Assembly: GCA_934270345.1 (NCBI GenBank) | Contig: CAKQPT010000025.1 | Location: 1-31,775 of the forward strand | Direction of reading: 5' to 3' | Origin: an uncultured Oribacterium sp. | GTDB taxonomy: Bacteria; Bacillota; Clostridia; Lachnospirales; Lachnospiraceae | Length of the DNA: 31,775 bases | Shown here: piece by piece, positions 16,098 to 24,593 of the stretch | Numbering within the stretch: the stretch's first letter is position 1 | Layout of the letters: every line of letters starts with the position of its first letter | The notes under the pieces: generated by a model | What the model saw: only the letters and a program-made list of their open reading frames with translations | What the model was told of the DNA's origin: nothing | Database searches by the model: none | Translations under genes and position numbers: made by a program

Positions 16098-17864
16098 TTG
16101 TATTATCCTGAAGAAGTCATAGAAGAAGTGCGATCACGGGCCGATATCGTGGACGTGGTCGGAAAGGTCGTCCATCTGAAAAAGATGGGCGCCAATTATT
16201 TCGGGCTCTGCCCGTTTCATGGAGAGAAAACGCCCTCCTTTTCCGTGAATCAGTCGAAGCAGATTTTCTACTGCTTCGGATGCGGAAAGGGCGGCGATGT
16301 CGTGAAGTTCACGATGGAGTATGAGAACCTCACCTTCCTGGAGGCTGTGCGGAAGCTCGCCGACGAAGAGGGCTATGCGCTCCCGGAGGGGAATGTCAGC
16401 AGCGAGGAGCGGCAGAGCCGTGACCTCCGGACGAAGCTGCTCGAGATCAATAAAAAGGCGGCCGTCTACTTTTACGATGCCCTTCGGAAGCCGGTCGGAC
16501 AGCTCGGTATGAACTACTTCCGGAAGCGGCAGCTGAGCGATGAGACACTCCGTGTCTGGGGCCTCGGCTATGCTGACCAGACCCGGGACGGACTCTATCG
16601 CTATCTCCGCCAGTGCGGCTACGACGATGCGATCCTGCGGGAGTCCGGTCTCGTGAACTTCTCCGAGCGGGGCGCGTACGATAAGTTCTTTAATCGTGTC
16701 ATCTTCCCGATCATGGACGTCAACAGCCGCGTGATCGGCTTCGGTGGCCGTGTGATGGGCGAGGGCGAGCCGAAGTACCTGAACAGTCCGGAGACCCGGC
16801 TCTTCGATAAGTCGAGAAACCTCTTCGGTCTCTGCTACGCGAAGAAGTCGCGGAAGAAGTATTTCATCCTCTGTGAGGGCTATATGGATGTCATCTCGAT
16901 GCACCAGGCCGGTTTCACCAATGCGGTCGCTTCGCTCGGTACGGCGCTCACGGAAGAGCAGTGCCGCCTTCTGAAGCGGTATGTCGGTGAGATCCTCCTC
17001 ACCTATGATTCGGATGGTGCCGGCATCAAGGCCGCGAAGCGCGCGATGCCGATGCTGAAGGCGGTCGGGATCCAGAGTAAGGTCATCAACATGAAGCCGT
17101 ACAAGGACCCGGACGAGTTCATCAAGGCGTTGGGGCAGGATGCCTTCCAGGAGCGCATCGACCAGGCACAGAACAGCTTCCTCTGGCTCATCGATGTGAT
17201 GAAGCTCGACTACGACCTCAAGGACCCGGCAGGCATGACGGCGTATACAAATGCCGCCGCTGAGAAGCTCAGCGAGATTCCGGAGGCCATCGAACGGGAG
17301 AACTACATCCAGGCCGTGGCCCGCGAGCAGATGATCGACGTGAATGCCCTGCGCCGCCTCGTAAACACGATGGGCGAGCAGCGGGCGCGCCGGAATTCAC
17401 CGCTGAATGAGAAGATGTATCCGTCCACGACCTCCATGCCGCGGACGAATCCGAAGAAGAAGGTCGAGACGGCGCTCCAGAAGTCGGAGAAGCAGCTCGT
17501 CACCTGGCTCAGCGAAAAGCCGGAGCTCATCCCGACCGTGCAGAAGTATATTCAGCCGGCGGACATCAGTGATGAAACCGTCCGCACGGTACTGGAACTC
17601 GTCTACCAGCAGAAGCCGGTCAATACGATCCTCGATCGTTTCCGTGAGGATGAAGAGGCCTACGAGAAGGTCGCTGCGATGTTTAACGGAAATCTGCTGC
17701 CGGAGGATGTCGACGAGCGTGAGTTCAAGCGCGGGCTCGAGGATGTGATCCGGAATGTCAAGATGAGCTCGCTGAATACGAAAATCGCGAATGAGACGGA
17801 TCCGCGTCAGCTGTCGGCGCTCTTCCAGCAGCAGTCGGCGCTGCAGGGTCTGCACATCGACTGA
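16098..17864 (+). CDS. dnaG: DNA primase
   Basis: DnaG makes RNA primers at the replication fork. The 588-residue protein starts at TTG 16098 behind CTGGAGAATCCGC and opens with YYPEEVIEEVRSRADIVDVVG. The zinc-binding domain is seen as CPFHGEKTPSFSV, then FYCFGCGKGGD. The catalytic TOPRIM region begins near KKYFILCEGYMDVISMHQAG, with LTYDSDGAGIKAAKRA carrying the acidic pair. The C-terminal helicase-binding domain spans about residues 450-588. The neighbour normally found next in Firmicutes, rpoD, is missing; trmK follows after 120 bp. Confidence 0.96.
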   Translation: MYYPEEVIEEVRSRADIVDVVGKVVHLKKMGANYFGLCPFHGEKTPSFSVNQSKQIFYCFGCGKGGDVVKFTMEYENLTFLEAVRKLADEEGYALPEGNVSSEERQSRDLRTKLLEINKKAAVYFYDALRKPVGQLGMNYFRKRQLSDETLRVWGLGYADQTRDGLYRYLRQCGYDDAILRESGLVNFSERGAYDKFFNRVIFPIMDVNSRVIGFGGRVMGEGEPKYLNSPETRLFDKSRNLFGLCYAKKSRKKYFILCEGYMDVISMHQAGFTNAVASLGTALTEEQCRLLKRYVGEILLTYDSDGAGIKAAKRAMPMLKAVGIQSKVINMKPYKDPDEFIKALGQDAFQERIDQAQNSFLWLIDVMKLDYDLKDPAGMTAYTNAAAEKLSEIPEAIERENYIQAVAREQMIDVNALRRLVNTMGEQRARRNSPLNEKMYPSTTSMPRTNPKKKVETALQKSEKQLVTWLSEKPELIPTVQKYIQPADISDETVRTVLELVYQQKPVNTILDRFREDEEAYEKVAAMFNGNLLPEDVDEREFKRGLEDVIRNVKMSSLNTKIANETDPRQLSALFQQQSALQGLHID

Positions 17865-17984
17865 GTACACGGGCGAGGCTTCATAAAGCCGGACCGCAGA
17901 AGCATCTCGATGAAATGGGATATGGCGGCTCTGCAGAAGGATCCCGATGCATAGAACGATCAGGCTATATACAGGAGGAACGAA

Positions 17985-18665
17985 TTGGAAAAGCAGTTTC
18001 AGCTTCCGAAAAGACTGGAAACCATCATAGAACGGATGCCGGCTTCCGGCTGCCTCGCGGACATCGGCTGTGATCACGCCTATATCGCGATCGAGGCGGT
18101 GCGGCGGGGGAAGGCGGCGCGTGCACTCGCCTGTGACGTGCGGAAGGGACCGCTGCAGCAGGCCGCAGAACATATTCTCTGCGCCGGACTCGCCGGAAAG
18201 ATTGAAACCCGCCTTTCGGACGGGCTCGAGAAGGTCGCGCCGGGAGAGGCTGACTGTGTCATCATCGCCGGGATGGGCGGGCCGCTGATGGAGCGCATCC
18301 TGCAGGAACGGCTCGCGGATTTCGGGCACTTCGTCCTGTCACCGCAGTCAGAGATCCCGCACTTCCGTCGCTTTCTCCTCGCAGAGGGCATGCGGATCGA
18401 CGAAGAGACGATGCTCATCGATGAGGGGAAGTATTATGTGATCTTTAATGTGTCGCAGCGCGCTGACGCGTCATCGGATCCGATGTATATGACAGAAGAG
18501 GACTTCCTCTACGGCGGTCGTCTGCTTCGCCGGCTGGATCCGGTTTTGAAAAGCTTTCTGGAGAAGGAAAAAACGAGATATGAGGGCATCCTCGGGCAGA
18601 CCGATTCTGCCGAGGTACGTGCCGCATATCAGCATTGTATGAACGCACTGGAGGCATATCGATGA
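17985..18665 (+). CDS. trmK: tRNA (adenine22-N1)-methyltransferase
   Basis: TrmK methylates N1 of A22 in tRNA. The 226-residue protein starts at TTG 17985 behind AGGAGGAACGAA. The SAM-binding motif is LADIGCDHAYIAIEA and the GMGG element is in CVIIAGMGGPLMERIL; LSPQSEIPHFRRFLLAEGM is another family block. The last four bases overlap the next start (ATGA). The trmK-nif3 pair (yqfN-yqfO in Bacillus) is conserved in Firmicutes. The 120 bp before it hold no gene I can recognise. Confidence 0.94.
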   Translation: MEKQFQLPKRLETIIERMPASGCLADIGCDHAYIAIEAVRRGKAARALACDVRKGPLQQAAEHILCAGLAGKIETRLSDGLEKVAPGEADCVIIAGMGGPLMERILQERLADFGHFVLSPQSEIPHFRRFLLAEGMRIDEETMLIDEGKYYVIFNVSQRADASSDPMYMTEEDFLYGGRLLRRLDPVLKSFLEKEKTRYEGILGQTDSAEVRAAYQHCMNALEAYR

Positions 18666-19519
18666 ATACAGTATCTATGATTACAGAAAAGCTCGAGCAG
18701 CTTGCGCCGAAGGCAGCAGCCTGCGACTGGGATAACCCGGGTCTGCTGGTTGGCCGTTCGGACCGGGAGGTGAGCCGCATCTATGTCGCACTGGATGCGA
18801 CCTGCGCGGTCGTCGACGCCGCGATCGATGCCGGCTGCGATCTGATCGTGACCCATCACCCGATCATCTTCCGGGGCTTGAAGGCCATCAACGATCAGTC
18901 CGCCCTGGGACTCAAGCTTCTGGATCTCATCCGGAATGACGTTTCGGTCTTTTCGATGCACACGAACTTCGATTCCTGCCCGGGCGGCATGGCCGACATC
19001 GTCTGTGCGGCTCTGGGGCTTCGTAAGACGGGTCTCATGGAACCGACGGGATTTCTTCCGCAGAACGCGCAGAACGGCGCAGCAGAGGGCCTGCAGCTGC
19101 GTGTCGTGGAAAGCGATGAGGATGTGGACCCGGATGCCTATGGTATCGGCTTCACGGCGGAGCTGCCGCAGATGATGACTGCTGCGGAGCTTGCGGCCCT
19201 GGTGAAGGAGCGTTTCGGACTGCCGTTTGTACAGTACTATGATGCCGGCATGCCGATCCGGCGCATCGCCTGCTGTCCGGGCTCCGGACGCGGCGAGCTG
19301 AAGGAGGTGCTGGGCCTCGGGGTCGACGCCTTCCTGAGCGGCGATATGGGCCACCACGAGGGCCTCGATCTCTGTGAGGAGGGCATCAGTCTCCTCGACG
19401 CCGGTCACTACGGCCTCGAGCATATCTTCGTGCACTACATCGCGGACTTCCTGCGGGCGCAGTTCCCGGAGGCCGAGATCCTCGAGGAGGAGCTGCACTT
19501 TCCGGCACAGATCGTCTGA
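18662..19519 (+). CDS. Nif3-like dinuclear metal center protein
   Basis: The 285-residue protein is a NIF3/YqfO/YbgI family member. ATG 18662 overlaps the trmK stop and follows GGAGGCATATCG. Likely metal ligands appear in VTHHPIIFRG, in HTNFD and in the C-terminal SGDMGHHEGLD plus LLDAGHYGLE. The middle segment is short, so the extra PII-like insert of longer homologues is largely missing. Some Nif3 relatives have been described as GTP cyclohydrolase-like or hydrolase enzymes, but a general function is not agreed. It belongs to the same unit as trmK and the following kinase gene (12-bp gap). Confidence 0.92.
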   Translation: MNTVSMITEKLEQLAPKAAACDWDNPGLLVGRSDREVSRIYVALDATCAVVDAAIDAGCDLIVTHHPIIFRGLKAINDQSALGLKLLDLIRNDVSVFSMHTNFDSCPGGMADIVCAALGLRKTGLMEPTGFLPQNAQNGAAEGLQLRVVESDEDVDPDAYGIGFTAELPQMMTAAELAALVKERFGLPFVQYYDAGMPIRRIACCPGSGRGELKEVLGLGVDAFLSGDMGHHEGLDLCEEGISLLDAGHYGLEHIFVHYIADFLRAQFPEAEILEEELHFPAQIV

Positions 19520-19531
19520 GGAGGAAAGGAT

Positions 19532-21187
19532 ATGACGATTACAGTACAGGGACAGACCAGGGAATACCCATCGGGGACGACATTTTATGAAATCGCGATG
19601 CAGCATCAGGCGGAGATTCCGCATGAGATCCTGCTTGCGAAGCTCGATACGAAGCTCTATGAGCTTCATAAACGTATACCGGAGAAGGGCGGTGAGATCA
19701 GCTTCATCACGGGCGCGGACAAGGAAGGGCACATGGCCTACCAGCGCTCCGCGATTTTCATGATGCTGAAGGCCTTCTATCACCTCTGCGCCGATGTGAA
19801 GGATTTCGGCGTCGTGGTCGACTATACCCTTGGCGGTGGCTTCTACTGTTATCTGAACGGCGGGGTCGAGGTGACGGAGGCGCTGCTCGCCGAAGTGAAG
19901 CAGACGATGAAAGCGTACCGGGATCAGAAGATTCCGATCATGAAGAAGAGCGTGCAGACCGACGAAGCGATCCAGATGTTCCGTGAGGTCGGCATGACGA
20001 GCAAGGAGCGCCTGTTCCACTACCGTATGACGAGCCGGGTCAACATCTACAGCCTCGGCAATTTCTTCGACTACTACTATGGCTATATGGTCATGGATAC
20101 CAGCTATATCCGGGCCTTCGACCTCGTGCCGTACGGCAGCGGCTTCGTGCTGATGCTGCCGACGAAGCGGGATCCGGAGCATGTTGCGTCCTTCGTTCCG
20201 CTGGACAAGCTCTATAAGGTCCAGAAGGAATCCGCGGCCTGGGCGAACTCCATCGACTGCGGCAATGTCGGAACCCTGAATGACCGTATCGTCCAGGGCG
20301 GCACTGACGAGCTCATCCTGATGCAGGAGGCGATCTTCGAGAAGACGATCGGCAACATCGCGATGCAGATTGCGAAGCGGAATAAGAAGCTCGTCATGAT
20401 CGCCGGCCCGTCGAGCTCCGGCAAGACGACCTTCGCGCGTCGTCTCAGCATCCAGCTCATGGCCCTCGGCCTGCATCCGCACCCGATCACCGTCGATAAT
20501 TACTTCCGGGATCGCGAGCTCGCGCCGATCGGTCCGGATGGAAAGAAGGATTTCGAGTCGATCAAGTGCGTCGACATCGAGCAGTTCAGCGAGGATATGC
20601 TGAAGCTCCTCGCGGGCGAGACGGTGCAGCTGCCGGTCTACAACTTCATCACCGGAAAGCGCGAGTACCGCGGCAACTTCTGTAAGCTCGGCGAGAACGA
20701 CGTCCTCGTCATCGAAGGCATCCACTGCCTGAACGACGAGATGTCGAAGGAACTTCCGGCGGACGCCCGCTTCAAGATCTATATCTCCGCCCTGACCCAG
20801 ATCAATGTCGACGACCACAACCGCATACCGACGGCGGACGGTCGTCTCCTCCGCCGCATCGTGCGTGACAACCGCACCCGCGGCTACAGTGCGAAGGACA
20901 CCATCACCATGTGGGACAGCGTACGCCGGGGAGAGGATAAGAACATCTTCCCGTACCAGGAAACCGCGGATGTGATGGTGAACTCCAGCATGATCTATGA
21001 GCTGCCGGTACTGAAGCTCTTCGCGGCACCGCTCCTGTTCCAGATCCAGCCGGACGAGCCGGAGTATCAGGAGGCGAAGCGCCTCCTCAAGTTCCTCGAC
21101 TACTTCCTCCCGATCAGCCCGGAGCTGATCCCGAAGAACTCCATCATCCGGGAATTCATCGGTGGCAGCTGCCTCGACGTTGGGTGA
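19532..21187 (+). CDS. TGS-domain uridine kinase-like nucleoside kinase
   Basis: The 551-residue protein is a fusion common in Clostridia. Residues about 1-60 form a TGS domain (MTITVQGQTREYPSG...). Residues about 60-230 resemble the second additional domain of threonyl-tRNA synthetase. The C-terminal half is a P-loop uridine kinase/phosphoribulokinase-type domain with Walker A AGPSSSGKTTFARRL at about 290-304, PITVDNYFRDRE and VLVIEGIHCLN. The reaction is presumed to be phosphorylation of a nucleoside (uridine or cytidine), but the substrate is unproven and the TGS/SAD part hints at RNA or nucleotide sensing. The start follows GAGGAAAGGAT. A half copy of the palindromic repeat follows within 25 bp of the stop. 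Confidence 0.9.
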   Translation: MTITVQGQTREYPSGTTFYEIAMQHQAEIPHEILLAKLDTKLYELHKRIPEKGGEISFITGADKEGHMAYQRSAIFMMLKAFYHLCADVKDFGVVVDYTLGGGFYCYLNGGVEVTEALLAEVKQTMKAYRDQKIPIMKKSVQTDEAIQMFREVGMTSKERLFHYRMTSRVNIYSLGNFFDYYYGYMVMDTSYIRAFDLVPYGSGFVLMLPTKRDPEHVASFVPLDKLYKVQKESAAWANSIDCGNVGTLNDRIVQGGTDELILMQEAIFEKTIGNIAMQIAKRNKKLVMIAGPSSSGKTTFARRLSIQLMALGLHPHPITVDNYFRDRELAPIGPDGKKDFESIKCVDIEQFSEDMLKLLAGETVQLPVYNFITGKREYRGNFCKLGENDVLVIEGIHCLNDEMSKELPADARFKIYISALTQINVDDHNRIPTADGRLLRRIVRDNRTRGYSAKDTITMWDSVRRGEDKNIFPYQETADVMVNSSMIYELPVLKLFAAPLLFQIQPDEPEYQEAKRLLKFLDYFLPISPELIPKNSIIREFIGGSCLDVG

Positions 21188-21210
21188 GGGAACAGTTAGG
21201 CTAAGGGAGG

Positions 21211-21285
21211 ACCCCAGAAGGGCGGCAATGGAGGCACAATACTCCGAGACAGGTTCAATCTAAGCCGAGGCCCCTGGCGGCGCTT
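21211..21285 (+). repeat. Half copy of the palindromic repeat (E3)
   Basis: The left half of the E1/E2 repeat is recognisable: GGCACAATACTCCGAG (E2: AGCACAGTACTCCGAG), then TCTAAGCCGAGGCCCCTGG (E1: TCTAAGCCGGGACCCCTAA). No right half or central hairpin follows. The match stops where the rnpB -35 box begins. As with E1 and E2, it lies right after a stop codon and in the sense orientation of the upstream gene. Confidence 0.7.
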
Positions 21286-21312
21286 GACGGCGGGGGATTC
21301 CTGAGGTAAAAT
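21284..21312 (+). promoter_or_regulatory. Promoter of rnpB
   Basis: -35 TTGACG (21284-21289), 17-bp spacer, -10 TAAAAT (21307-21312). The predicted start about 6 bp later matches the 5' end of the RNase P RNA fold. Confidence 0.88.
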
Positions 21313-21317
21313 GTGGT

Positions 21318-21664
21318 GTCGAGTATCGGATGTGGTCGCTGCCAGCGTAGGGAAACCGGCTGGGAGAGGAAAGTCCGGGCTTCACAGAGCAGGATGCCTG
21401 CTAACGGCAGGTTGCGGTGACGCACAGGAAAGTGTAACAGAGAGTAGACCGCCGGCTTCGGTCGGTAAGGGTGCAAGGGCAGTGTAAGAGACTACCGCGG
21501 GCCTGGTGACAGGAACGGCATTATAAACCCCATCTGAAGAAAGACCAAACAGGAAGCATAGGGTGGCTCGTCCGCTTCCGGGTAGGTTGATTGAGGCGTA
21601 TGGCAACATGCGTCCTAGATAGATGACCACTTGATACATAACCCGGCTTATTACGATGCTCGAC
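21318..21664 (+). ncRNA. rnpB: RNase P RNA (class A-like)
   Basis: RNase P RNA is the catalytic RNA that matures tRNA 5' ends. Universal elements are present: GAGGAAAGTCCGGGC near the 5' side, ACAGAGAGTAGACCG and the closing AACCCGGCTTA near the 3' side. The P1 helix forms from GTCGAGTATCG (21318-21328) and CGATGCTCGAC (21654-21664) with one G-T pair. Length of about 347 nt fits. Short open frames on either strand here are meaningless. Confidence 0.97.
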
Positions 21665-21679
21665 TTCGTAGAAAACGAA

Positions 21680-21723
21680 ACGGGAACACATGATTCGTGA
21701 AGAATCGATGTGTTCCCGTTTTT
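21680..21723 (+). terminator. Terminator after rnpB
   Basis: ACGGGAACACAT pairs with ATGTGTTCCCGT; the stem continues, after a one-base bulge, with GATTC/GAATC. A T5 run follows. Confidence 0.93.
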
Positions 21724-21763
21724 GTATACAGATTCTGAAGCTGTACGTACAGAATCTGTATAC
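21724..21763. repeat. Perfect 14-bp inverted repeat
   Basis: GTATACAGATTCTG (21724-21737) is repeated inverted at 21750-21763 around a 12-nt loop. The region also holds a separate perfect palindrome, CTGTACGTACAG (21741-21752), that would compete with it. It lies between the rnpB and uxaC terminators. There is no T-run on either side, so a protein-binding site or remnant is as likely as a back-up terminator. Confidence 0.85.
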
Positions 21764-21780
21764 GGAGATGGGTGATTTTC

Positions 21781-21817
21781 AAAAATAAAAGAGCGGCAGT
21801 CGTGAAACTGCCGCTCT
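21781..21817 (-). terminator. Terminator of uxaC (minus strand)
   Basis: An 11-bp stem AGAGCGGCAGT / ACTGCCGCTCT (21790-21800, 21807-21817) is flanked on the plus-strand left by AAAAATAAAA, a U-rich tail when read from the minus strand. A second perfect 10-bp hairpin (ATCTGAAAGC / GCTTTCAGAT, 21825-21848) touches the uxaC stop codon. Confidence 0.92.
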
Positions 21818-21847
21818 GAATCATATCTGAAAGCGTTCGCTTTCAGA

Positions 21848-23275
21848 TCAGCACTGCTCGAGATCGAAGCCGAAGTACTTCACAGCGTTGTTGAAGGAGA
21901 TGCCCTTTACGATTTCGGTCAGGGCCTTCTTGTCGTACGGATACTCACCGTTCTCAACCCACTGTCCGATCAGCTCGCAGAGGATACGACGGAAGTAGTC
22001 ATGACGAGCGTAGGAGAGGAAGGAGCGGGAGTCGGTCAGCATACCGTTGAAGTTTCCGAGTGCGGAAAGGTTCGCCATGTTAACCATCTGCTCGATCATG
22101 CCCTGCTTGTGATCGTTGAACCACCATGCAGCACCCTGGGTGATTCTGTTCTTTACAGGTGCCTTGCAGAAGCAACCGGCGATGGTATTGATCGTGGTGC
22201 TATCGCAAGGGTTCAGTGAGTAGAGGATGGTCTTCGGAATCTCATCCGTCGCACTGAGGGCGTTGAAGAACTTCGCGAGCTGATCTGCCGGAGCGTAGTT
22301 GTCGACGGAGTCGAAGCCGGTATCCGGGCCGAGCTTTGCGAACATGTCGGCATTGTTATCACGTACGCAGCCGTAGTGGATCTGCATGACCATGTCACGC
22401 TTGTTGTACTCCTTTGCAAGGAAGATGAGCATCGCGTACTTGTACTTGGCAGCCTCATCTGCAGTCACAGCCTCACCGTTCATGGCCTTCTTCAGAATCG
22501 CATCGACCTCGGACTTCTCAGCCGGAGCGTATGCAACGTAACGAACACCGTGGTCAGTAACGGAGCAGCCCATGGACTGGAAGAAGTCAAGACGGTCAGC
22601 AACGGCCTTCTCGAGGGAATCCATATCGCTGATGGCGATGCCGGATCTCTCTGCGAGCTTAGCGATGTACGGAGCGAAGGTCGGAAGCTCGATGTTGTTC
22701 AGCTTGTCCGGTCTCCATGCCGGAAGTACCTGTACGTCGAAGCTTGCGTCGTCCTTGATCTTCTGATGCCACTCGAGGGTGTCGATCGGGTCATCGGTGG
22801 TGCAGATGAGCTTTACGTTCGACTGCTTGATGATGTTCCGAACGGACATGGACGGATCGTGAAGCTTCTCGTTGCAGAGGTTCCATACTTCCTCAGCAGT
22901 ATCGCCATTGAGGTAGCCCTCGTAGCCGAAGTACTTACGAAGCTCGAGGTGAGACCAGTGGTAGAGCGGGTTACCGATGAGCTTCGGAAGGGTCTCTGCC
23001 CACATCTGGAACTTCTCGCGGTCCGGCTTGTCACCGGTGATGTACTCCTCCGGTACGCCGTTGACACGCATCTGTCTCCACTTGTAGTGGTCACCGATTG
23101 GTGGCTTTCCGAGCCATACCTGGTAGATGTTATCGTAGCTCTTATCCGTTGCGATATCCTTCGGATCGATGTGACAGTGGTAATCGAGAATCGGTGCCTT
23201 CTCTGCGATCTCGTGATAGAGCTCCTTCGCTACATCGGTTGAGAGCAGGAAGTCCTTGTCCATAAATGGTTTCAT
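21848..23275 (-). CDS. uxaC: Glucuronate (uronate) isomerase
   Basis: UxaC interconverts D-glucuronate/D-fructuronate and D-galacturonate/D-tagaturonate, the first step of hexuronate breakdown. I chose the ATG at 23275 (MKPFMDKDFLLSTD) because GGAGG lies 7 bp ahead; a frame-open start at 23308 lacks one. The result, 475 residues, matches the family. Visible features are ILDYHCHIDPKDIA (metal-binding His pair), GNPLYHWSHLELRKYFG, DHGVRYV and LNPCDSTTINTIAG. It lies downstream of the LacI-type gene on the same strand, with a 230-bp structured leader between. kdgK is divergent nearby. The intervening reductase and dehydratase genes (uxaB/uxuB, uxaA/uxuA) are not in the window. Confidence 0.96.
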   Translation of the reverse strand: MKPFMDKDFLLSTDVAKELYHEIAEKAPILDYHCHIDPKDIATDKSYDNIYQVWLGKPPIGDHYKWRQMRVNGVPEEYITGDKPDREKFQMWAETLPKLIGNPLYHWSHLELRKYFGYEGYLNGDTAEEVWNLCNEKLHDPSMSVRNIIKQSNVKLICTTDDPIDTLEWHQKIKDDASFDVQVLPAWRPDKLNNIELPTFAPYIAKLAERSGIAISDMDSLEKAVADRLDFFQSMGCSVTDHGVRYVAYAPAEKSEVDAILKKAMNGEAVTADEAAKYKYAMLIFLAKEYNKRDMVMQIHYGCVRDNNADMFAKLGPDTGFDSVDNYAPADQLAKFFNALSATDEIPKTILYSLNPCDSTTINTIAGCFCKAPVKNRITQGAAWWFNDHKQGMIEQMVNMANLSALGNFNGMLTDSRSFLSYARHDYFRRILCELIGQWVENGEYPYDKKALTEIVKGISFNNAVKYFGFDLEQC

Positions 23276-23362
23276 AGCTTTACCTCCATGAGTTTGTGTA
23301 TCTGCCACAGGGCCCGACTACTTCGTTCCGGGGATGCGGACAGACAGGATAGATGTATATGC

Positions 23363-23440
23363 AACGCCTTACGGCATTGTCTTCAGTGTAGGGTGTCGGA
23401 CGCACAATGCATACGAGTTTCCACTCGTAAAAATCCGACA
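23363..23440 (-). promoter_or_regulatory. Structured leader upstream of uxaC
   Basis: On the minus strand, TGTCGGA (23440-23434) pairs with TCCGACA (23400-23394) around an inner hairpin TACGAGT-GGAA-ACTCGTA (23429-23412). A second hairpin AATGCC-GTAA-GGCGTT follows (23378-23363). Both inner loops are GNRA type. GCATTGT at the 3' side of the first element can instead pair perfectly with ACAATGC, which overlaps the second hairpin, so two exclusive folds are possible. No known riboswitch class is evident to me, and I found no clear promoter for uxaC, which may be read through from the regulator gene. Confidence 0.45.
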
Positions 23441-23505
23441 TTCCGCTGGCCTCGTCCAGAAGTGAACTTCGTGGTGGGGCAGCAGCGGCTGCGCTTCTGC
23501 GTGAT

Positions 23506-24534
23506 TCAGAAACGTGTGGTTTCACGCGTGACGAGGCGCGTCGCGATGACGGTCTTCTTCGGGATGTCCGCCTCGATCGGATCGCCGTTTTCGTCCTCGG
23601 TCGGATTCAGAAGAGCCATCAGGTTCTGGCAGGTCTTCTGGCAGAGCTCCTTCAGCATCGCGTCGACACTGGTCAGCTCCGGAGAGGAGGCCAGCGCGAG
23701 GGTAGAGTCGTTCCAGCTGACGATCTGGAGATCCTCCGGGATCCGAAGGCCCATGAGCCGTGCGAACTTGACGGCACCGACACCGGAGGTGTCCGAGGAG
23801 CCGAGGATGGCGTCGAAGGCTTCCTTTTCGTAGGCCTCCTTCAGAAGCTTCGCCATCTCGTCGAAGCGGCGATGACCATGCACGGTGCGGAGTGCGCTTT
23901 CCGGAAGACCGAGCTCCTTTATGCCCTGGTGGAGGCCTGCGAGCTTCTGTGTGCCGGAGTAGCTGACGCTCGAGTAGACATAGACGAACTTTCGTGCGCC
24001 GGTGTCATAGAGCTGGTGGAGCGCGTTTCGCATACCGCCCTGCTCATCGCAGACGGTGCAGTAGATGTTCTCGCCCTCGAGATAACCGTTGAGGATCATG
24101 ACCGGGTGCTCCCGGGCACCCTCGATGATGTAGGCATTGTCCTCCGGAACAGGCTCGATGAACTGTGAACCGACGAGGACGAAGGCGTCGACCTGACGGG
24201 ATTTCAGGAGCTCGAAGCTCGCCTTTTTATTCTCGAGCTCGAAGCCGGTGCAGCAGAGGATGGAATTATAGCCCTGGCTGCGCAGCTCGGTCTCGAGGAA
24301 GTTGATGGCGCTCGCGAGGTACATATCGGTCGGGTCGGAGCACATGATGCCGATGGTCTTCATGGAACCGCGACCGAGGCCGCGTGCATACGCGTTCGGT
24401 GTGTAGCCGTACTGGTCGATGACGTCGAGCACCTTTTTTCGGGTCTTCTCGGAGACGTTTTCCGCGCCGTTGATGACACGGGAGACGGAGGCGATGGAAA
24501 CCCCCGCCACTTTCGAGATATCGTAAATATTCAT
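23506..24534 (-). CDS. LacI-family transcriptional regulator
   Basis: The protein is 342 residues from ATG 24534 (MNIYDISKVAGVSIASVSRV), behind GAAGGAAAAAGT; a longer open frame upstream lacks family sequence. The helix-turn-helix covers about residues 4-25 and the hinge helix follows (PNAYARGLGRG). The rest is a periplasmic-binding-protein-like sensor (ending about residue 330). Flanked by uxaC and kdgK, it probably senses a hexuronate intermediate such as fructuronate, tagaturonate or KDG; that is context inference. A LacI-type palindrome at 24594-24607 lies just downstream of its own predicted transcription start, suggesting autorepression. Confidence 0.94.
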   Translation of the reverse strand: MNIYDISKVAGVSIASVSRVINGAENVSEKTRKKVLDVIDQYGYTPNAYARGLGRGSMKTIGIMCSDPTDMYLASAINFLETELRSQGYNSILCCTGFELENKKASFELLKSRQVDAFVLVGSQFIEPVPEDNAYIIEGAREHPVMILNGYLEGENIYCTVCDEQGGMRNALHQLYDTGARKFVYVYSSVSYSGTQKLAGLHQGIKELGLPESALRTVHGHRRFDEMAKLLKEAYEKEAFDAILGSSDTSGVGAVKFARLMGLRIPEDLQIVSWNDSTLALASSPELTSVDAMLKELCQKTCQNLMALLNPTEDENGDPIEADIPKKTVIATRLVTRETTRF

Positions 24535-24593
24535 ACTTTTTCCTTCTTTAACGCTTCGCATGAAAGATTTCCGTAAGGAAATGAAGTCTTTCG

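Noticed and set aside
17865..17984. Possible rpoD remnant between dnaG and trmK
   Set aside because: No sigma-70 region 2 or 4 sequence could be seen in any frame, so no pseudogene is claimed.
18629..20818. 729-residue open frame on - opposite nif3-like and uridine kinase-like genes
   Set aside because: Antisense shadow: Asp/His/Leu/Arg-rich composition, no start signal, and both plus-strand genes are unmistakable.
21255..21639. Short minus-strand open frames across 21255-21639
   Set aside because: They lie on RNase P RNA, which is clear from its conserved core.
23280..23525. 81-residue minus-strand open frame between the regulator and uxaC
   Set aside because: It covers the structured leader and has no family features; it runs through the uxaC ribosome binding site.
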